Position numbers and translations under genes: made by a program
The notes under the pieces: generated by a model
What the model was told of the DNA's origin: nothing
Seen by the model: the letters and a program-made list of their open reading frames with translations, nothing else
Databases searched by the model: none
From: Helianthus annuus
Taxonomy: Eukaryota > Streptophyta > Magnoliopsida > Asterales > Asteraceae
Reading direction: 5' to 3'
Length of the DNA stretch: 64,000 bases
Assembly (NCBI RefSeq): GCF_002127325.2
Contig: NC_035437.2
Coordinates: 156,895,880-156,959,879 of the forward strand
Shown here: positions 1 through 13,123 of the stretch, piece by piece
Numbering within the stretch: the first letter of the stretch is position 1
Layout: each line of letters begins with the position of its first letter

Positions 1-3000
1 ATGGGAAGTGAAACGACTATCCCTATCTGATACAATGGAGAGCGGAACTCCATGTAAAGATACGACTTCGTCTACATACAACTTTGCTAACCTTTCCATG
101 CTAAAGGTTTCTTTCATTGGTAGAAAATGAGCTGATTTGGTTAATCGGTCCACAATTACCCAAATCGCATCATTACCTTTTCTGGTTTTGGGTAACTTAG
201 TAACAAAATCCATTGTTATGAGTTCCCATTTCCATACAGGCATTTCTAATTGTTGTAGTAGTCCTGAAGGTTTCTGATGTTCGGCTTTAACTTGTGAACA
301 GGTTAGGCACTTAGATACATATTCGGCTATATCCTTTTTCATTCCTATCCACCAAAAATGATTCCTTAAATCTTGGTACATCTTATTGTTTCCTGGGTGC
401 ATAATATACCTAGATTTATGGGCTTCTTCTAAAATCTTATTTCTTAATTCTCGTTGTTTAGGTACCCAAATTCGTTTCTTGTGGAATTTCCAAATTCCAT
501 CATTTCCTTGTTCCAATTCTTTTATTTAACCTTTCATTCCTTCAGCATCATCCTTGATTGCTGTTTCCTGAATTTCCTTCAATTGCTCCATTAAATCTAT
601 TTGTAGATTTAATCTAGGAGCACGAACTTGCTTTTGCTTCTCATGATACTTACGACTTAAGGCATCTGCGACTACGTTCGCTTTTCCTTCGTGATATTGA
701 ATATCACAGTCGTAATCACTCAGGATTTCCATCCATCTTCTTTGCCTCATATTTAACTCTTTTTGCCCAAATATGTATCTTAAACTTTTATGGTCTGTAT
801 AAACAGTAAACTTACTTCCATACAGATAATGTCTCCAAATCTTAAGAGCAAAAATTATGGCTCCTAATTCTAAATCATGAGTCGTATAATTTTCTTCATG
901 CTTTTTCAATTGCCTAGAGGCATACGCAATTACCTTTTTGCGTTGCATTAACACACCTCCAAATCCTAACTTTGAAGCATCACAATATACTTCGAAATCT
1001 TCTGTTCCCTCGGGTAAAGCTAAAATTGGAGTATTCGTCAATCGGTGTTTTAAAATCTTAAAAGCTTCTTCTTGTCTAGGTCCCCATTCAAACTTAACGG
1101 CTTTACAGGTCAGTTTAGTCAAAGGTACAACTATTTTAGAAAAATCCTTAATAAACCTTCTGTAGTATCCAGCTAAGCCTAGAAAACTTCTAACTTCCAT
1201 TGCGGTTTGTGGGACCTTCCATTTGGTGATTGCTTCTATTTTAGCAGGATCTACATGAATTCCTTCGTGATTTACTACATGACCTAAGAATTGCACTTCT
1301 TGTAGCCAAAATTCACACTTTGAGAATTTAGCATAAAGCTTTTCTTTTCTTAACAAAGTTAAGAGTACATGTAGGTGCTCACAATGTTCCTTTTGACTTT
1401 TGGAGTAAATAAGTATATCGTCTATGAAAACGATCACAAATTTATCCAAGTATGGTTTACAGATCCTATTCATCATGTCCATGAATGCTGCGGGTGCATT
1501 CGTTAATCCAAAGGGCATGACTGTAAACTCATAATGACCATACCTAGTTCTGAAAGCAGTTTTAGGTATGTCCTCATTTTGTACCTTCAGTTGGTGATAT
1601 CCAGATCTTAAGTCTATTTTGGAAAAATATCTAGCTCCTTGAAGTTGATCAAAAAGATCATCAATCCTAGGTAATGGGTATCGATTCTTAACTGTAACCT
1701 TATTTAATTCTCTATAATCGATACACATTCTCATCGATCCATATTTCTTTTTCACAAACAACACTGGTGCTCCCCAAGGGGATGAACTAGGTTGTATAAA
1801 TCCTTTGCTTAGTAATTCGTCTAATTGCTTTTTCAATTCTAGCATTTCGGTGGGTGCTAATCGATAAGGTGCTTTAGCTATTGGTGTAGTACCCGGAATT
1901 AAATGAATTATAAACTCTACCTTTCTATCCGGTGGTAACCCAGGTAATTCTTCTGGAAAAACACCTGGGTACTCTGAGACTACAGGGATGTCCTGAAGTT
2001 CCTTACTTTTAGTGTTAATGATTACAGAAATCATATACACCATTTCTTGTTTTCTCGAATAGCTAGCCAATTTCATTACTGAGATGAATTTCAGTGGCTT
2101 TCGAGGTCTATCTCCTGTAATCAAAATCACCTCTCCTGTGGGGGTACGAATTTCCACGGAATTCTTATCACATAGGATTCGAGCATGGTTGGATACTAAC
2201 CAATCCATTCCTAATACTACATCGAATCCGGCTAATTTCATAGGTAACAGATTTGCAGAAAACTTATGGCCTAATAGTTCTATTTTTCCTTCTTGCAAAA
2301 CTTTATCTATGTTAACAGAATTCCCTTCTGCGGTTTCGACTGTAAAGATCTGCCTAAGGGTGGTTAATGGTAAATTAAGAGCTTGGCAGAATGAAGTATT
2401 AATAAAACTTTGGTTTGCACCAGAGTTAAATAATACTTTTGCAAACACGTCGTGAACTAGGAACGTACCGGCTATCACATCTGGGATGAGTTCAGCTTCT
2501 TGAGTGGTTAATTGAAATGCTTGGGCATTCTTCTTGGTTGTTCCGTCGGCCGTTTTAGCTTTATTGTCTGCCGGTTTGGCTATCTTAGGACATTCAGATT
2601 GGAAATGTCCCGTTTCTCTGCAGTTATAACAGATTCTTGTTTTCCTTCTGTAGTCTTCTTCACGATGTCCTCTTGCCTTGCAAAAGTTGCAGATTATATT
2701 GCATTGTCCATAGTGTTTCTTCTTGCAATTTCTGCAGAAAGGAGGTGATGAGGATTGCCCTGTTCCTCTTTTCTTAGTATTACCCACACGAAATCCTTGG
2801 GTAATCTTCTGAGCCAATTCCTTCTTTCGATCTTCTTCTCTTGTGCGTACCAGTTCATAGGTTAAGGTATTAGCTAACTCCACAGCATCGTCAATAGTGC
2901 GTGGTCTCGCAGCTTTAACGATGTTACGGATTTCTCCGATTAATCCCCAAATATAACGGGAAATGAGTACCGGCTCCGGCGAAGCCAGGGTAGGTACCAC

Positions 3001-3663
3001 TCTCGCATATTCGAAGAATGTCAAAGTATATCCCCGACAATTTACACCTATCATACGATGATTCAGGAACTTGTTTGCCATTTGTTCCTTTTCGTATTCG
3101 GGACATAATTTTCTTTCTACAAGACTCTTAAATTCTTCCCAGTTCATCGCATAGGCTATCCTTCTTCCTTTCGCTTGTAATACAGTGTTCCACCATTCCA
3201 GCGCCCCTTCTTTGAACAAATTTGAAGCATACATGACCTGATCTTCTTCGGCACACTTACTTATTGCAATTACTGCTTCAGTTTTCTCTAACCAACGCAG
3301 TGTTGCAGTTGCCCCTTCATTACCTGCAAATTCTGCTGGTTTACAGGCAAGAAATTCTTTGTAAGTGCAACCAGGCATTGCAGCTTTCATTTTCTTAGGA
3401 GGTGGAGCCTGTCGTGGATTATTATTGTCATGATTGCTACCTCCATTTACACTATGACTAAAATTGTCTTCCTGGGTACGTTTACTAGGAATGATTTGTT
3501 ATGGTTCAACAGGTTTCTGAGCAGCAGCCATAATTGCAGGAATAGCATTAGCTATCCCTTGAGTGATGATATTTTCAATATCTTGTCTAGTCATATATTG
3601 GTTTTCCTGATTTTGCTCAGATTGATTCCCTTCATTAACTGGTTCATTACTAGCGTTTTCCAT
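1..3663 (-). pseudogene. gag-pol polyprotein of element A (broken, cut by window edge)
   Basis: Start ATG at 3661-3663 (MENASNEP..), matching the gag start of element B. Gag is followed by CCHC knuckles near 2620-2760, protease, reverse transcriptase (FIDDILIY), RNase H (CDAS, TDHKSL) and the start of integrase, which continues to base 1. Two in-frame stops break it: TAA at 3499-3501, where B has CAA for Gln, and TAA at 526-528, where B has Tyr and C has Asn. The frame stays open after both. The protease site reads NSGA instead of DSGA, so the catalytic Asp is lost. A remnant, not an active polyprotein. Confidence 0.9.
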
Positions 3664-3897
3664 CTGATAATTAGTATAAGTGTAATTTATTAGTGTCAAA
3701 TAATTGCTAGTTAGATATAACAAGGCAATTGCACAAAAACACATAAACCTTACAACACATATCTATAACCAAAATTGTCGATTTTCTCGACTTCTACTTT
3801 GTTTGATAGATTATATAGGCGTCAATACACACTATCTTTCTTACAATGTTTTATTTCCCATTTTACAGAGTTAGATTTCACTATTACTAATATTATA

Positions 3898-5384
3898 TGT
3901 CACGGCCCCCGACCCGGTTTGACCCGTTTCCGGAGCCGCGGGACAGAAACCCCGTGATATTTGTTTAATTGAGTTTCGCAGCGGAAAATTTTGAACATCA
4001 GGATCGTTGTAAAGCTAAATTTTTCCCGATTATTTTTATTTTACAATTCGGGATAAAACCCCGATAATTTACAATACATAAGTTTAGTGATAAATTCTTA
4101 TTTTAAAACATCTTTATTCATTTTATATTGAGCCACTATTTTAAGCTTGAAATGCTCCTCAGCACTTTTCCTGATTTACAGCAGATTACCTGAAACATGT
4201 TTGAAAAAGATTTTGTCAGCGGGAAATACTGAGTGAATCATTCATTTTACTGAAAACGACACATTTGTTATAATTTACAGTATTAAGAGTTTTTACATAT
4301 GTTTATTATCAACCAACATTTCAAGAATAGGTATTTGTCACAGACCAGCTCTGTGACTGTGGTCATATCACCATTGGCTGGCCCAATGAGTGACGTATAT
4401 CACTTTCTTTTAGGCTCGCCCACCTAATGTGATTAAAACAATAATAATACTGTGCACAATACCCCACATACCGGCTGTAATTTGGTGATTACATAAACTT
4501 AATCACTGTAATTATAACTTTGAAAAATGATTTTTTGGAGTATTGTAAAACAGTTAATAAAAAGAGAATGACTCACATTGTAGATTTAGTATTGACAGAA
4601 TATGATTTTATCCTTGTTAACCTAATTTCATAATAAAGCACACAAAACAGGATTAGTAATCAATACAGCAGTTACGATAACTCCCGAGATCAATTTCTCA
4701 CAATGAATGACCAAGTGCAATACTTCAACTCATTTATCAAAATGACAAACGACAAAGTATAGTACTTCAACTCATTTATCGAATTATCGACAAACGACAA
4801 AGTACAATGCTTCAACTCATTTATCGGATTACCGACAAACGACAAAGCATAGCCCAATGTGGGCGGCACTTAGACATTCTTTGAATGTATTGATTCCGGA
4901 AACTGAATCGTAATAGCGATCGAGTAATTACCCTGTTTGTGGCAGCACCTCGTGATTAGTGTGTGTGTGTTGGACTGTTTTGCTTATAACTCGACGTATA
5001 TTGTGAATTCGATCGTCGATTTAACATCTGAATTCAAGTCCTGAACCCCTCTATTTATACTGAAAATGGGACTCGCCCGCGTGTCGCGACAGGTTTACCC
5101 GTGCCTGTCGCGTGTCGCGGGGCACACCTCTATGGCCTAGGGTAGCCTGGTCATCTGCATAGCCTAGGTGAGTCAATTGTACGATTAATTTCAGTTTACA
5201 CAACGAATTCGGAGGATAATTATCAGCTAGGGTTTACCCCCCCCTGAGTTTTAGGGGCTCTGATCCTGATTCCGATTATTCCGGAAATTTTAGGGTTAGT
5301 GCCAAATCACTTAGGTGTCTCAATTAGGGTTTCCTTATTGACTAATTATCATTCTAATTATTAATTTTAATGAGAGTTGTTACA
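3898..5384 (-). repeat. 3' LTR of element B
   Basis: 1487-bp LTR with TG..CA ends. Minus-strand TATAAATAG at 5052-5060 is the likely core promoter. Differs from the 5' LTR by extra T bases near 4530, one extra C in the C-run near 5236, and a T/C difference near 4582. Confidence 0.95.
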
Positions 5385-5395
5385 TCCTCCCCACC
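5385..5395 (-). other. Polypurine tract of element B
   Basis: Minus strand reads GGTGGGGAGGA directly before the 3' LTR, the usual primer for plus-strand DNA synthesis. Element C has the identical tract at 20667-20677. Confidence 0.9.
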
Positions 5396-5420
5396 TTAGG
5401 AAAAATCTCGTCCTCGAGAT

Positions 5421-8400
5421 TTACTGGAAGAGATGAGGATATTTGCGCTTCATTTCTGACTCTAATTCCCAAGTGTATTCCGGTCCTCTCTTGGAATTCC
5501 ATTTGATTTTTACCAGCACAAGTCGCTTGTGTTTGAGGAATTTGACTTTCCTGTCTTCTATTTGTAAAGGTTTTTCTATGAATTTCAGCTTCTCATTTAC
5601 CTCTATGTCTTGAAGAGGTACTACCAGAGATTCATCTGATAAACATTTCTTGAGATTGGATACATGAAATACATCATGTACTCCAGCTAGTTCTTCTGGT
5701 AGTTGTAAGCGATAAGCAACTGGTCCAATTCGTTGAATCACTGGAAATGGTCCAACATATCGGGGACTCAGTTTTCCTTTCTTACCAAATCTTACAACGC
5801 CTTTCCAAGGAGATACTTTCAGTAGTACTTTGTCTCCTATTTGGAATTCAAGTGGTTTGCGGCGATTGTCGGCATAGCTCTTCTGGCGATCTCTAGCGGT
5901 TTTCAATCTTTCCTTGATTTGAGTTATCTTGTCTGTGGTTTCTTGCACAATTTCTGGACCTGATAATTGACTTTCTCCTATTTCTGCCCAACACACGGGT
6001 GTTCTGCACTTGCGTCCATACAGTGCCTCGAATGGAGCGGCTTCAATACTTGAATGATAACTATTGTTATTGGAGAATTCAATCAGTGGTAAATGGTTAT
6101 CCCAATTACCTCCAAAGTCAATTATACATGCTCTGAGCATGTCTTCCAGAGTTTGGATTGTTCTTTCACTTTGTCCATCAGTTTGTGGATGATACGCAGT
6201 ACTGAGATTGAGTCGGGTTCCCATTGATTCTTGAAAACTTGTCCAAAACCGAGAGGTAAAACGACTATCTCTATCCGATACAATGGAGAGCGGGACTCCA
6301 TGTAAGGATACTATTTCATCCACATATAGCTTAGCTAATCTTTCCATGCTAAAGGTTTCCTTTATTGGTAGAAAATGAGCTGATTTGGTTAATCGGTCCA
6401 CGATTACCCAAATTGCATCATTACCTTTTCTGGTTTTGGGTAACTTAGTAACAAAGTCCATTGTTATAAGTTCCCATTTCCATACAGGCATTTCTAACTG
6501 TTGTAGTAAACCTGAGGGTTTCTGGTGTTCGGCTTTAACTTGTGAACAGGTTAAACACTTAGATACATATTCGGCTATATCCTTTTTCATTCCTATCCAC
6601 CAGAAATTCTTCCTTAAATCTTGGTACATCTTATTGTTTCCTGGGTGTACAGTATACCTAGATTTATGAGCTTCTTCTAAAATTTTCGATCTTAAATTTC
6701 CTTGTTTAGGTACCCAAATTCTGCTTTTGTGGAATTTCCAAATTCCATCATTTCCTAGTTCCAATTCTTTTAGGTAACCTCTCATTCCTTCGGCATCGTC
6801 CTTGATTGCCGTTTTCTGGATTTCCTTCACTTGTTCTCTTAAATCTACTTGTAGATTTATTCTAAGAGCACGGACTCGCCTTTGTTTTTCATGATACTTA
6901 CGACTTAAGGCGTCAGCGACTACGTTTGCTTTTCCTTCGTGATATTGAATGTCACAGTCGTAATCACTCAAGACTTCCATCCATCTTCTTTGCCTCATGT
7001 TTAACTCTTTTTGCCCGAATATATACCTTAAACTCTTGTGGTTTGTATAAACAGTAAACTTACTTCCATACAGATAATGTCTCCAAAGCTTAAGGGCAAA
7101 AACTATGGCTCCTAGTTCTAAATCATGAGTCATATAGTTTTCTTCATGCTTTTTCAATTGTCTGGAGGCATACGCAATTACCTTTTTGCGTTGCATCAAC
7201 ACACATCCGTATCCCAGTTTTGAAGCATCGCAATATACTTCAAAATCCTCTGTTCCTTCTGGGAAGGCTAAGATTGGCGCATTGGTTAATTTTTGCTTTA
7301 AGATTCTAAAAGCTTCTTCTTGTTTTGGTCCCCATTCAAACTTAGTGGCTTTACAGGTTAGCTTAGTTAATGGCACAGCTATCTTGGAAAAATCCTTAAT
7401 AAACCGTCTATAATAACCGGCTAAACCTATAAAACTTCTAATTTCCATTGCAGTTTGTGGAACCTTCCAGTTGGTAATTGCTTCGATCTTAGCAGGATCT
7501 ACGTGAATACCTTCATGATTTACCATATGGCCTAAGAATTGCACTTCTTGCAGCCAGAATTCACACTTTGAGAACTTAGCGTACAACTTTTCCTTTCTTA
7601 ACAAAGTTAAGAGTGCATGTAAGTGCTGACAATGTTCGACTTGACTTTTGGAATAAATGAGTATATCGTCAATAAATACGATCACAAATTTATCCAAATA
7701 TGGTTTACAGATTCGGTTCATCATGTCCATGAATGCAGCTGGGGCATTGGTTAATCCGAAGGGCATGACTGTAAACTCATAATGACCATATCTAGTTCTG
7801 AAAGCAGTTTTAGGTATGTCTTCTTCTTGAACTTTCAATTGATGGTATCCAGATCTTAAGTCTATCTTAGAGAAATACCTAGCTCCTTGTAATTGATCAA
7901 AAAGATCGTCAATCCTAGGTAATGGGTACCGATTCTTAATTGTGACCTTATTCAACTCTCTATAATCAATACACATTCTCATTGATCCATCTTTCTTTTT
8001 CACAAACAACACTGGTGCACCCCATGGGGATGAACTAGGTTGTATAAATCCTTTGCTTAGTAATTCATCTAATTGCTTTTTCAATTCTAGCATTTCGGTA
8101 GGAGCTAATCGATAAGGTGCCTTGGCTATCGGTGTAGTTCCTGAAATTAGATGAATCCTAAATTCTACTTTTCTATCTGGTGGCAATCCAGGTAAATCTT
8201 CTGGAAATACATCTGGGTATTCTGAGACTACAGGAATTTCCTTGAGTTCCTTACCTTTAGTACAAATGATTACGGAAATCATATATACTATTCCTTGGTT
8301 CCGTTCATAATTAGCAACTTTCATTACAGATATGAACTTTAATGGCTTCCGAGGTTTATCTCCTGAAATCTTAATTATTTCTCTAGTGGGTGCTTGAATT

Positions 8401-9923
8401 TCTATGGAATTTCTATCACATATGATTTGAGCATGGTTGGCTATTAACCAATCCATTCCTAACACAACATCGAATTCAGCTAATTTCATAGGAAATAGGT
8501 TTGCAGTAAATTTATGACCTAAAAGTTCTATGTCTACTTTTTGCAAAACCTGATTAATTTCTATGGAATTCCCATCTGCAGTTTCGACTGTAAAGATCTG
8601 CCTAATTGTAGTTAATGGTAACTTAAGAGCTTGACAGAATGAAGTATTTATAAAACTTTGGTTCGCACCAGAGTCAAATAATACTTTTGCATAGACGTTG
8701 TGGACTAAAAACGTACCGGCGATCACATCAGGAATGAGTTCTGCTTCTTGAGTAGTCAGCTGAAATGCTCTAACATTCTTCTTAGTAGTTCCTTCAGCTG
8801 CCTTGGGTTTGTTGTCTGCTGGGTTGATTAATTTAGGACACTCTGGTTTGATATGTCCAGCTTCTCCACAATTGTAACAAATTATGGATTTCTTTCTGCA
8901 GTTTTCTTCCCGATGTCCGGTTGTTTTGCAAAAATTGCAAATTCTATTACATTTTCCAAAATGTCTCTTTTTGCAAAATTTGCATAATGGCACATTTGAA
9001 GATTGCCCTGTTCCTCTTTTCTTGAAATTACTACTATTACCCACCCTAAACCCTTGGGTAATTTTCTGAGCCAATTCTTTCTTCCTATCTTCATCTCTTG
9101 TACGGATTAGTTCATCGGTTAAGGTATTAGCTAATTCGACGGCATCGTCAATAGTGCGAGGTCTCGCAGCCTTAACGATATTTCGAATTTCACTAATTAA
9201 TCCCCAAATATATCGAGAAATGAGTACTGGTTCTGGCGAAGCCAGGTTAGGTACCACTCTCGCATATTCGAAGAATGTCGAAGTATAACCACGACAATCT
9301 ACTCCGGTCATTCGCTGATTTAGGAATTTATTTGCCATTTGTTCCTTTTCATACTCAGGACAGAATTTTCTTTCGACAAGATTTTTAAATTCTTCCCAAG
9401 TCATAGCATAAGCCACTCGTCTTCCTTTTGCTTGTAACACTGTGTTCCACCATTCTAATGCTCCTTCCTTAAACAGATTTGAGGCATACATAATTTGATC
9501 TTCTTCAGCACATTTACTTATTGCAATTACTGCTTCGGTTTTCTCTAACCATCGCAGTGTTGCAGTTGCTCATTCGTTGCCTGCAAATTCAGCGGGTTTA
9601 CAAGCAAGGAATTCTTTGAAAGTGCAACCAGGTGTTGCAGCTTTTCGCTTCTTAGGGCGCGGCGTGTGCTGAGATTCATTGTCATGATTTATATGATCAT
9701 TGCCCCCGTTTATACTATTACTGAAATTATCTTCGATAGTATGTTTACTAGGAACGATATGTTGCGGATCGTTTGGATTTTTTATAGCAGCAACGAACAT
9801 TGGAATTGCGTTAGCTATTCCTTGGGCAACCATATTTTCAATATCTTGTTTGGTCATATATTGATCTTCTGGGTGTTGCTCCGATTGATTAACTTCATTT
9901 ACTGGTTCGTTATTATTTGCCAT
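5421..9923 (-). pseudogene. gag-pol polyprotein of element B with one nonsense codon
   Basis: One reading frame of about 1500 codons from ATG 9923 to the stop at 5421. Gag; CCHC-type knuckles (near 8830-8990); protease DSGA; RT with FIDDILIY; RNase H; integrase with a HHCC zinc finger, the catalytic set MDFV, SDRD and DGQSERT; and a C-terminal chromodomain ending YPHLFQ, which would target integration to marked chromatin. A TGA at 9570-9572 replaces the Gly codon of element A and splits gag into an N-terminal 117-aa piece and a downstream frame that next offers ATG at 9491. RNase H reads YTNHKSL where A and C read YTDHKSL, so a catalytic Asp is lost. Otherwise the frame is open throughout. 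Confidence 0.93.
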
Positions 9924-10150
9924 CTGACGATAAGTTATTATGAATAATTAGCAATTAACAATTCATACAAATCATTAAACAAGTTATAACACATAAAGCC
10001 AAAATTATCGATTTCTCGATTGCATTTCATATCAGTATAGTATGCATCAATACACACCGATATTTTACAGTATTTTATTCGTTATGTTACAACTGGTTTC
10101 GCTATTTACTATTATACAAAGATAGCTTCACCACTTTCCTACTTGTTATC

Positions 10151-10981
10151 CTAAAAACGAAGTTCCCTCTCGTCATATTTCCAGGTAATCTGTCCCCCGA
10201 TTTCCCTAATTCTATTCCCTGTATCCATCAACTCCTCACCGAAATGGCGAAGTTCAGCCAGATTTTCATTGCTCATTGGTGGATTAGGTAGGGGTTCTGG
10301 GTCGATCTGTGGAAGAAATGAGTAAGCGTTATTGACAATATTTTGAAATTGCCAATCGTTGGTCCACCATTCTTCCATTTCTACAGGTTGGTTATGGACT
10401 ATTGGTTCAGTGATGGTTGGTGCAAAATTCATAGGAATTGGGTTTTCGATAGGATAGGTAAAAATACCCGGACTGGCAGGTTGCATAGTCTCACATTTTT
10501 CTAGTAAAATATCTATCTGATCCTGAAAAGTAACTCTTTTGGTTTGATTAGAACTCTCTCCTACTTCTACCTGAGTTGGGTTAGAACCTTGCCCTATTTC
10601 TATTTCTATTTCTATTTCCTGAGAATACTGATCAAACTGTTCCTCCATTTGCCTAGATTCGTCATTGGCCTCAGTTTCCTGTTCTTGTGGTTTAGGGTTT
10701 TCCTGGATTATAATCGCTTTTCCTTTGTCTAAAGGTTTACTAGTTTTAGGGGTTTTTGTAACTGACTTTTTCTTACGTATACGGCTTCCCCATACATAAT
10801 TTTTCTTTGGCCTTCTTTTTGGTTAGGTCACTGGTGGAGTAGGGAGTTTTACAGGTTCATCCACATCAGCAAAATATCCTGTAAATTCATGTGAAACTTC
10901 GATATTCACTGGATACAGATTAAGGTTCTGAAAAGCTTCAGATATCTCGTTCATGCTGTGTAGCATATATGTAAAATGCAT
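10151..10981 (-). pseudogene. Extra ORF1 of element B, upstream of gag
   Basis: Reads from ATG 10979-10981 to a stop at 10151, with one in-frame TAA at 10823-10825; the intact part downstream starts at Met 10648 (165 aa). It is homologous along its length to the 252-aa ORF1 of element A, sharing the start (MHF..YMLHSMNEISEAFQNLNLYPV), a basic Lys/Arg stretch, a Glu/Ser-rich middle and the C-terminal core EEWWTNDWQFQN and GTGNRIREIG. I recognise no known domain. It lies in the sense orientation between the primer site and gag. Function unknown; Tekay elements are not usually described with such a gene. Confidence 0.75.
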
Positions 10982-11138
10982 AAAGTATCAAGTTAAAACT
11001 TTGGAACAAAGTTTAACAAATAAACACAGAAGTTTTATTGCACACTATTTGTACAAAATACAGGAAACATACTCAGATTTATTTTACTTTTATTTATTTA
11101 CTTATTGAGAAGTACTGCTTGCAAATTTTAGGGCATTT

Positions 11139-11463
11139 TTAGAGATTTGCATGTTCTGCCACAGTGGCTAGCATATATAAATTTGCCCATTTTTCATCGA
11201 GTTTATCTTCCCAAGGGGATTTCTTAAGTAATTCCCGGGTTTCCTTTTTAAATTTTCTTTTCCCTGATTTGCTCCTTACTTTTCTTAATAATCATACTCC
11301 TTTTTCTAGGAGAAAGCGGATTTTCATAATTTGCTTTTTGCACAAATATTCCTTCCTCAGGAATCGTAGGGAGCTTTGAAATTTTAGTTTTAGACGAACT
11401 TCCTTTCTCGTAAATTGATCTATCTAGTTTAAGATAGATATCTTGCAACTTTTGTTTACCCAT
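11139..11463 (-). pseudogene. Extra ORF2 of element B (frameshifted)
   Basis: Starts MGKQKLQDIYLKLD at 11463 and stays open to a stop at 11248, then continues in another frame (PWEDKLDEKWANLYMLATVAE) to a stop at 11139-11141. The 113-aa version in element A is uninterrupted, so B carries a single frameshift in the A-rich stretch near 11250. Shared core: EEGIFV.KANYENPL and the C-terminal DE(L)DEKWANLYMLATVAE. No known domain recognised; the protein is small, basic in the middle and acidic at the C-terminus. It lies directly after the primer-binding site. Confidence 0.7.
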
Positions 11464-11568
11464 ACTGTAACTAACAAATAATCAATTAAAAGCACATAAT
11501 CACATAATCACATAATAGTAATCAGGAAAATTTAAGTATTGTTTAAATACTTAATTAGCTTAACTCAG

Positions 11569-11582
11569 TGGCTCTGATACCA
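11569..11582 (-). other. Primer-binding site of element B (tRNA-iMet type)
   Basis: Minus strand TGGTATCAGAGCCA, nine bases inside the 5' LTR. This is the usual initiator-Met tRNA complement of plant LTR elements. Confidence 0.92.
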
Positions 11583-11591
11583 CCTTGTTTC

Positions 11592-13074
11592 TGTCACGGC
11601 CCCCGACCCGGTTTGACCCGTTTCCGGAGCCGCGGGACAGAAACCCCGTGATATTTGTTTAATTGAGTTTCGCAGCGGAAAATTTTGAACATCAGGATCG
11701 TTGTAAAGCTAAATTTTTCCCGATTATTTTTATTTTACAATTCGGGATAAAACCCCGATAATTTACAATACATAAGTTTAGTGATAAATTCTTATTTTAA
11801 AACATCTTTATTCATTTTATATTGAGCCACTATTTTAAGCTTGAAATGCTCCTCAGCACTTTTCCTGATTTACAGCAGATTACCTGAAACATGTTTGAAA
11901 AAGATTTTGTCAGCGGGAAATACTGAGTGAATCATTCATTTTACTGAAAACGACACATTTGTTATAATTTACAGTATTAAGAGTTTTTACATATGTTTAT
12001 TATCAACCAACATTTCAAGAATAGGTATTTGTCACAGACCAGCTCTGTGACTGTGGTCATATCACCATTGGCTGGCCCAATGAGTGACGTATATCACTTT
12101 CTTTTAGGCTCGCCCACCTAATGTGATTAAAACAATAATAATACTGTGCACAATACCCCACATACCGGCTGTAATTTGGTGATTACATAAACTTAATCAC
12201 TGTAATTATAACTTTGAAAAATGATTTGGAGTATTGTAAAACAGTTAATAAAAAGAGAATGACTCACATTGCAGATTTAGTATTGACAGAATATGATTTT
12301 ATCCTTGTTAACCTAATTTCATAATAAAGCACACAAAACAGGATTAGTAATCAATACAGCAGTTACGATAACTCCCGAGATCAATTTCTCACAATGAATG
12401 ACCAAGTGCAATACTTCAACTCATTTATCAAAATGACAAACGACAAAGTATAGTACTTCAACTCATTTATCGAATTATCGACAAACGACAAAGTACAATG
12501 CTTCAACTCATTTATCGGATTACCGACAAACGACAAAGCATAGCCCAATGTGGGCGGCACTTAGACATTCTTTGAATGTATTGATTCCGGAAACTGAATC
12601 GTAATAGCGATCGAGTAATTACCCTGTTTGTGGCAGCACCTCGTGATTAGTGTGTGTGTGTTGGACTGTTTTGCTTATAACTCGACGTATATTGTGAATT
12701 CGATCGTCGATTTAACATCTGAATTCAAGTCCTGAACCCCTCTATTTATACTGAAAATGGGACTCGCCCGCGTGTCGCGACAGGTTTACCCGTGCCTGTC
12801 GCGTGTCGCGGGGCACACCTCTATGGCCTAGGGTAGCCTGGTCATCTGCATAGCCTAGGTGAGTCAATTGTACGATTAATTTCAGTTTACACAACGAATT
12901 CGGAGGATAATTATCAGCTAGGGTTTACCCCCCCTGAGTTTTAGGGGCTCTGATCCTGATTCCGATTATTCCGGAAATTTTAGGGTTAGTGCCAAATCAC
13001 TTAGGTGTCTCAATTAGGGTTTCCTTATTGACTAATTATCATTCTAATTATTAATTTTAATGAGAGTTGTTACA
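11592..13074 (-). repeat. 5' LTR of element B
   Basis: 1483 bp, near-identical to 3898-5384. Minus-strand TATAAATAG at 12742-12750 is the likely promoter of the element. Confidence 0.95.
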
Positions 13075-13123
13075 TTATACAGACAGACTTTCCAACCCCA
13101 CTATTCTTTGATCAACTGGCAGT

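Larger units (their letters stand above)
3898..13074 (-). mobile_element. Complete Ty3/gypsy Tekay-like element B, very young
   Basis: A 9.2-kb element with two LTRs (3898-5384 and 11592-13074) starting TGTCACGG and ending TTACA on the plus strand, flanked by a perfect 5-bp target duplication TTATA (3893-3897 and 13075-13079). The polypurine tract lies beside the left LTR and the tRNA-iMet type primer site beside the right one, which fixes the minus orientation. Order from the 5' end: LTR, primer site, extra ORF2, extra ORF1, gag-pol with chromodomain, polypurine tract, LTR. By eye the LTRs differ by one substitution and two short indels, so the insertion is recent. It lies inside element A. 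Confidence 0.96.

Noticed and set aside
938..2748. Several 75-120 codon plus-strand frames across element A
   Set aside because: They lie antisense to gag-pol and appear again in the same place opposite B's gag-pol, so they are shadows of the coding strand.
11569..11582. tRNA gene suggested by TGGTATCAGAGC here and at 14519, 33037 and 33436
   Set aside because: Only the primer complement is present beside LTRs; there is no cloverleaf.
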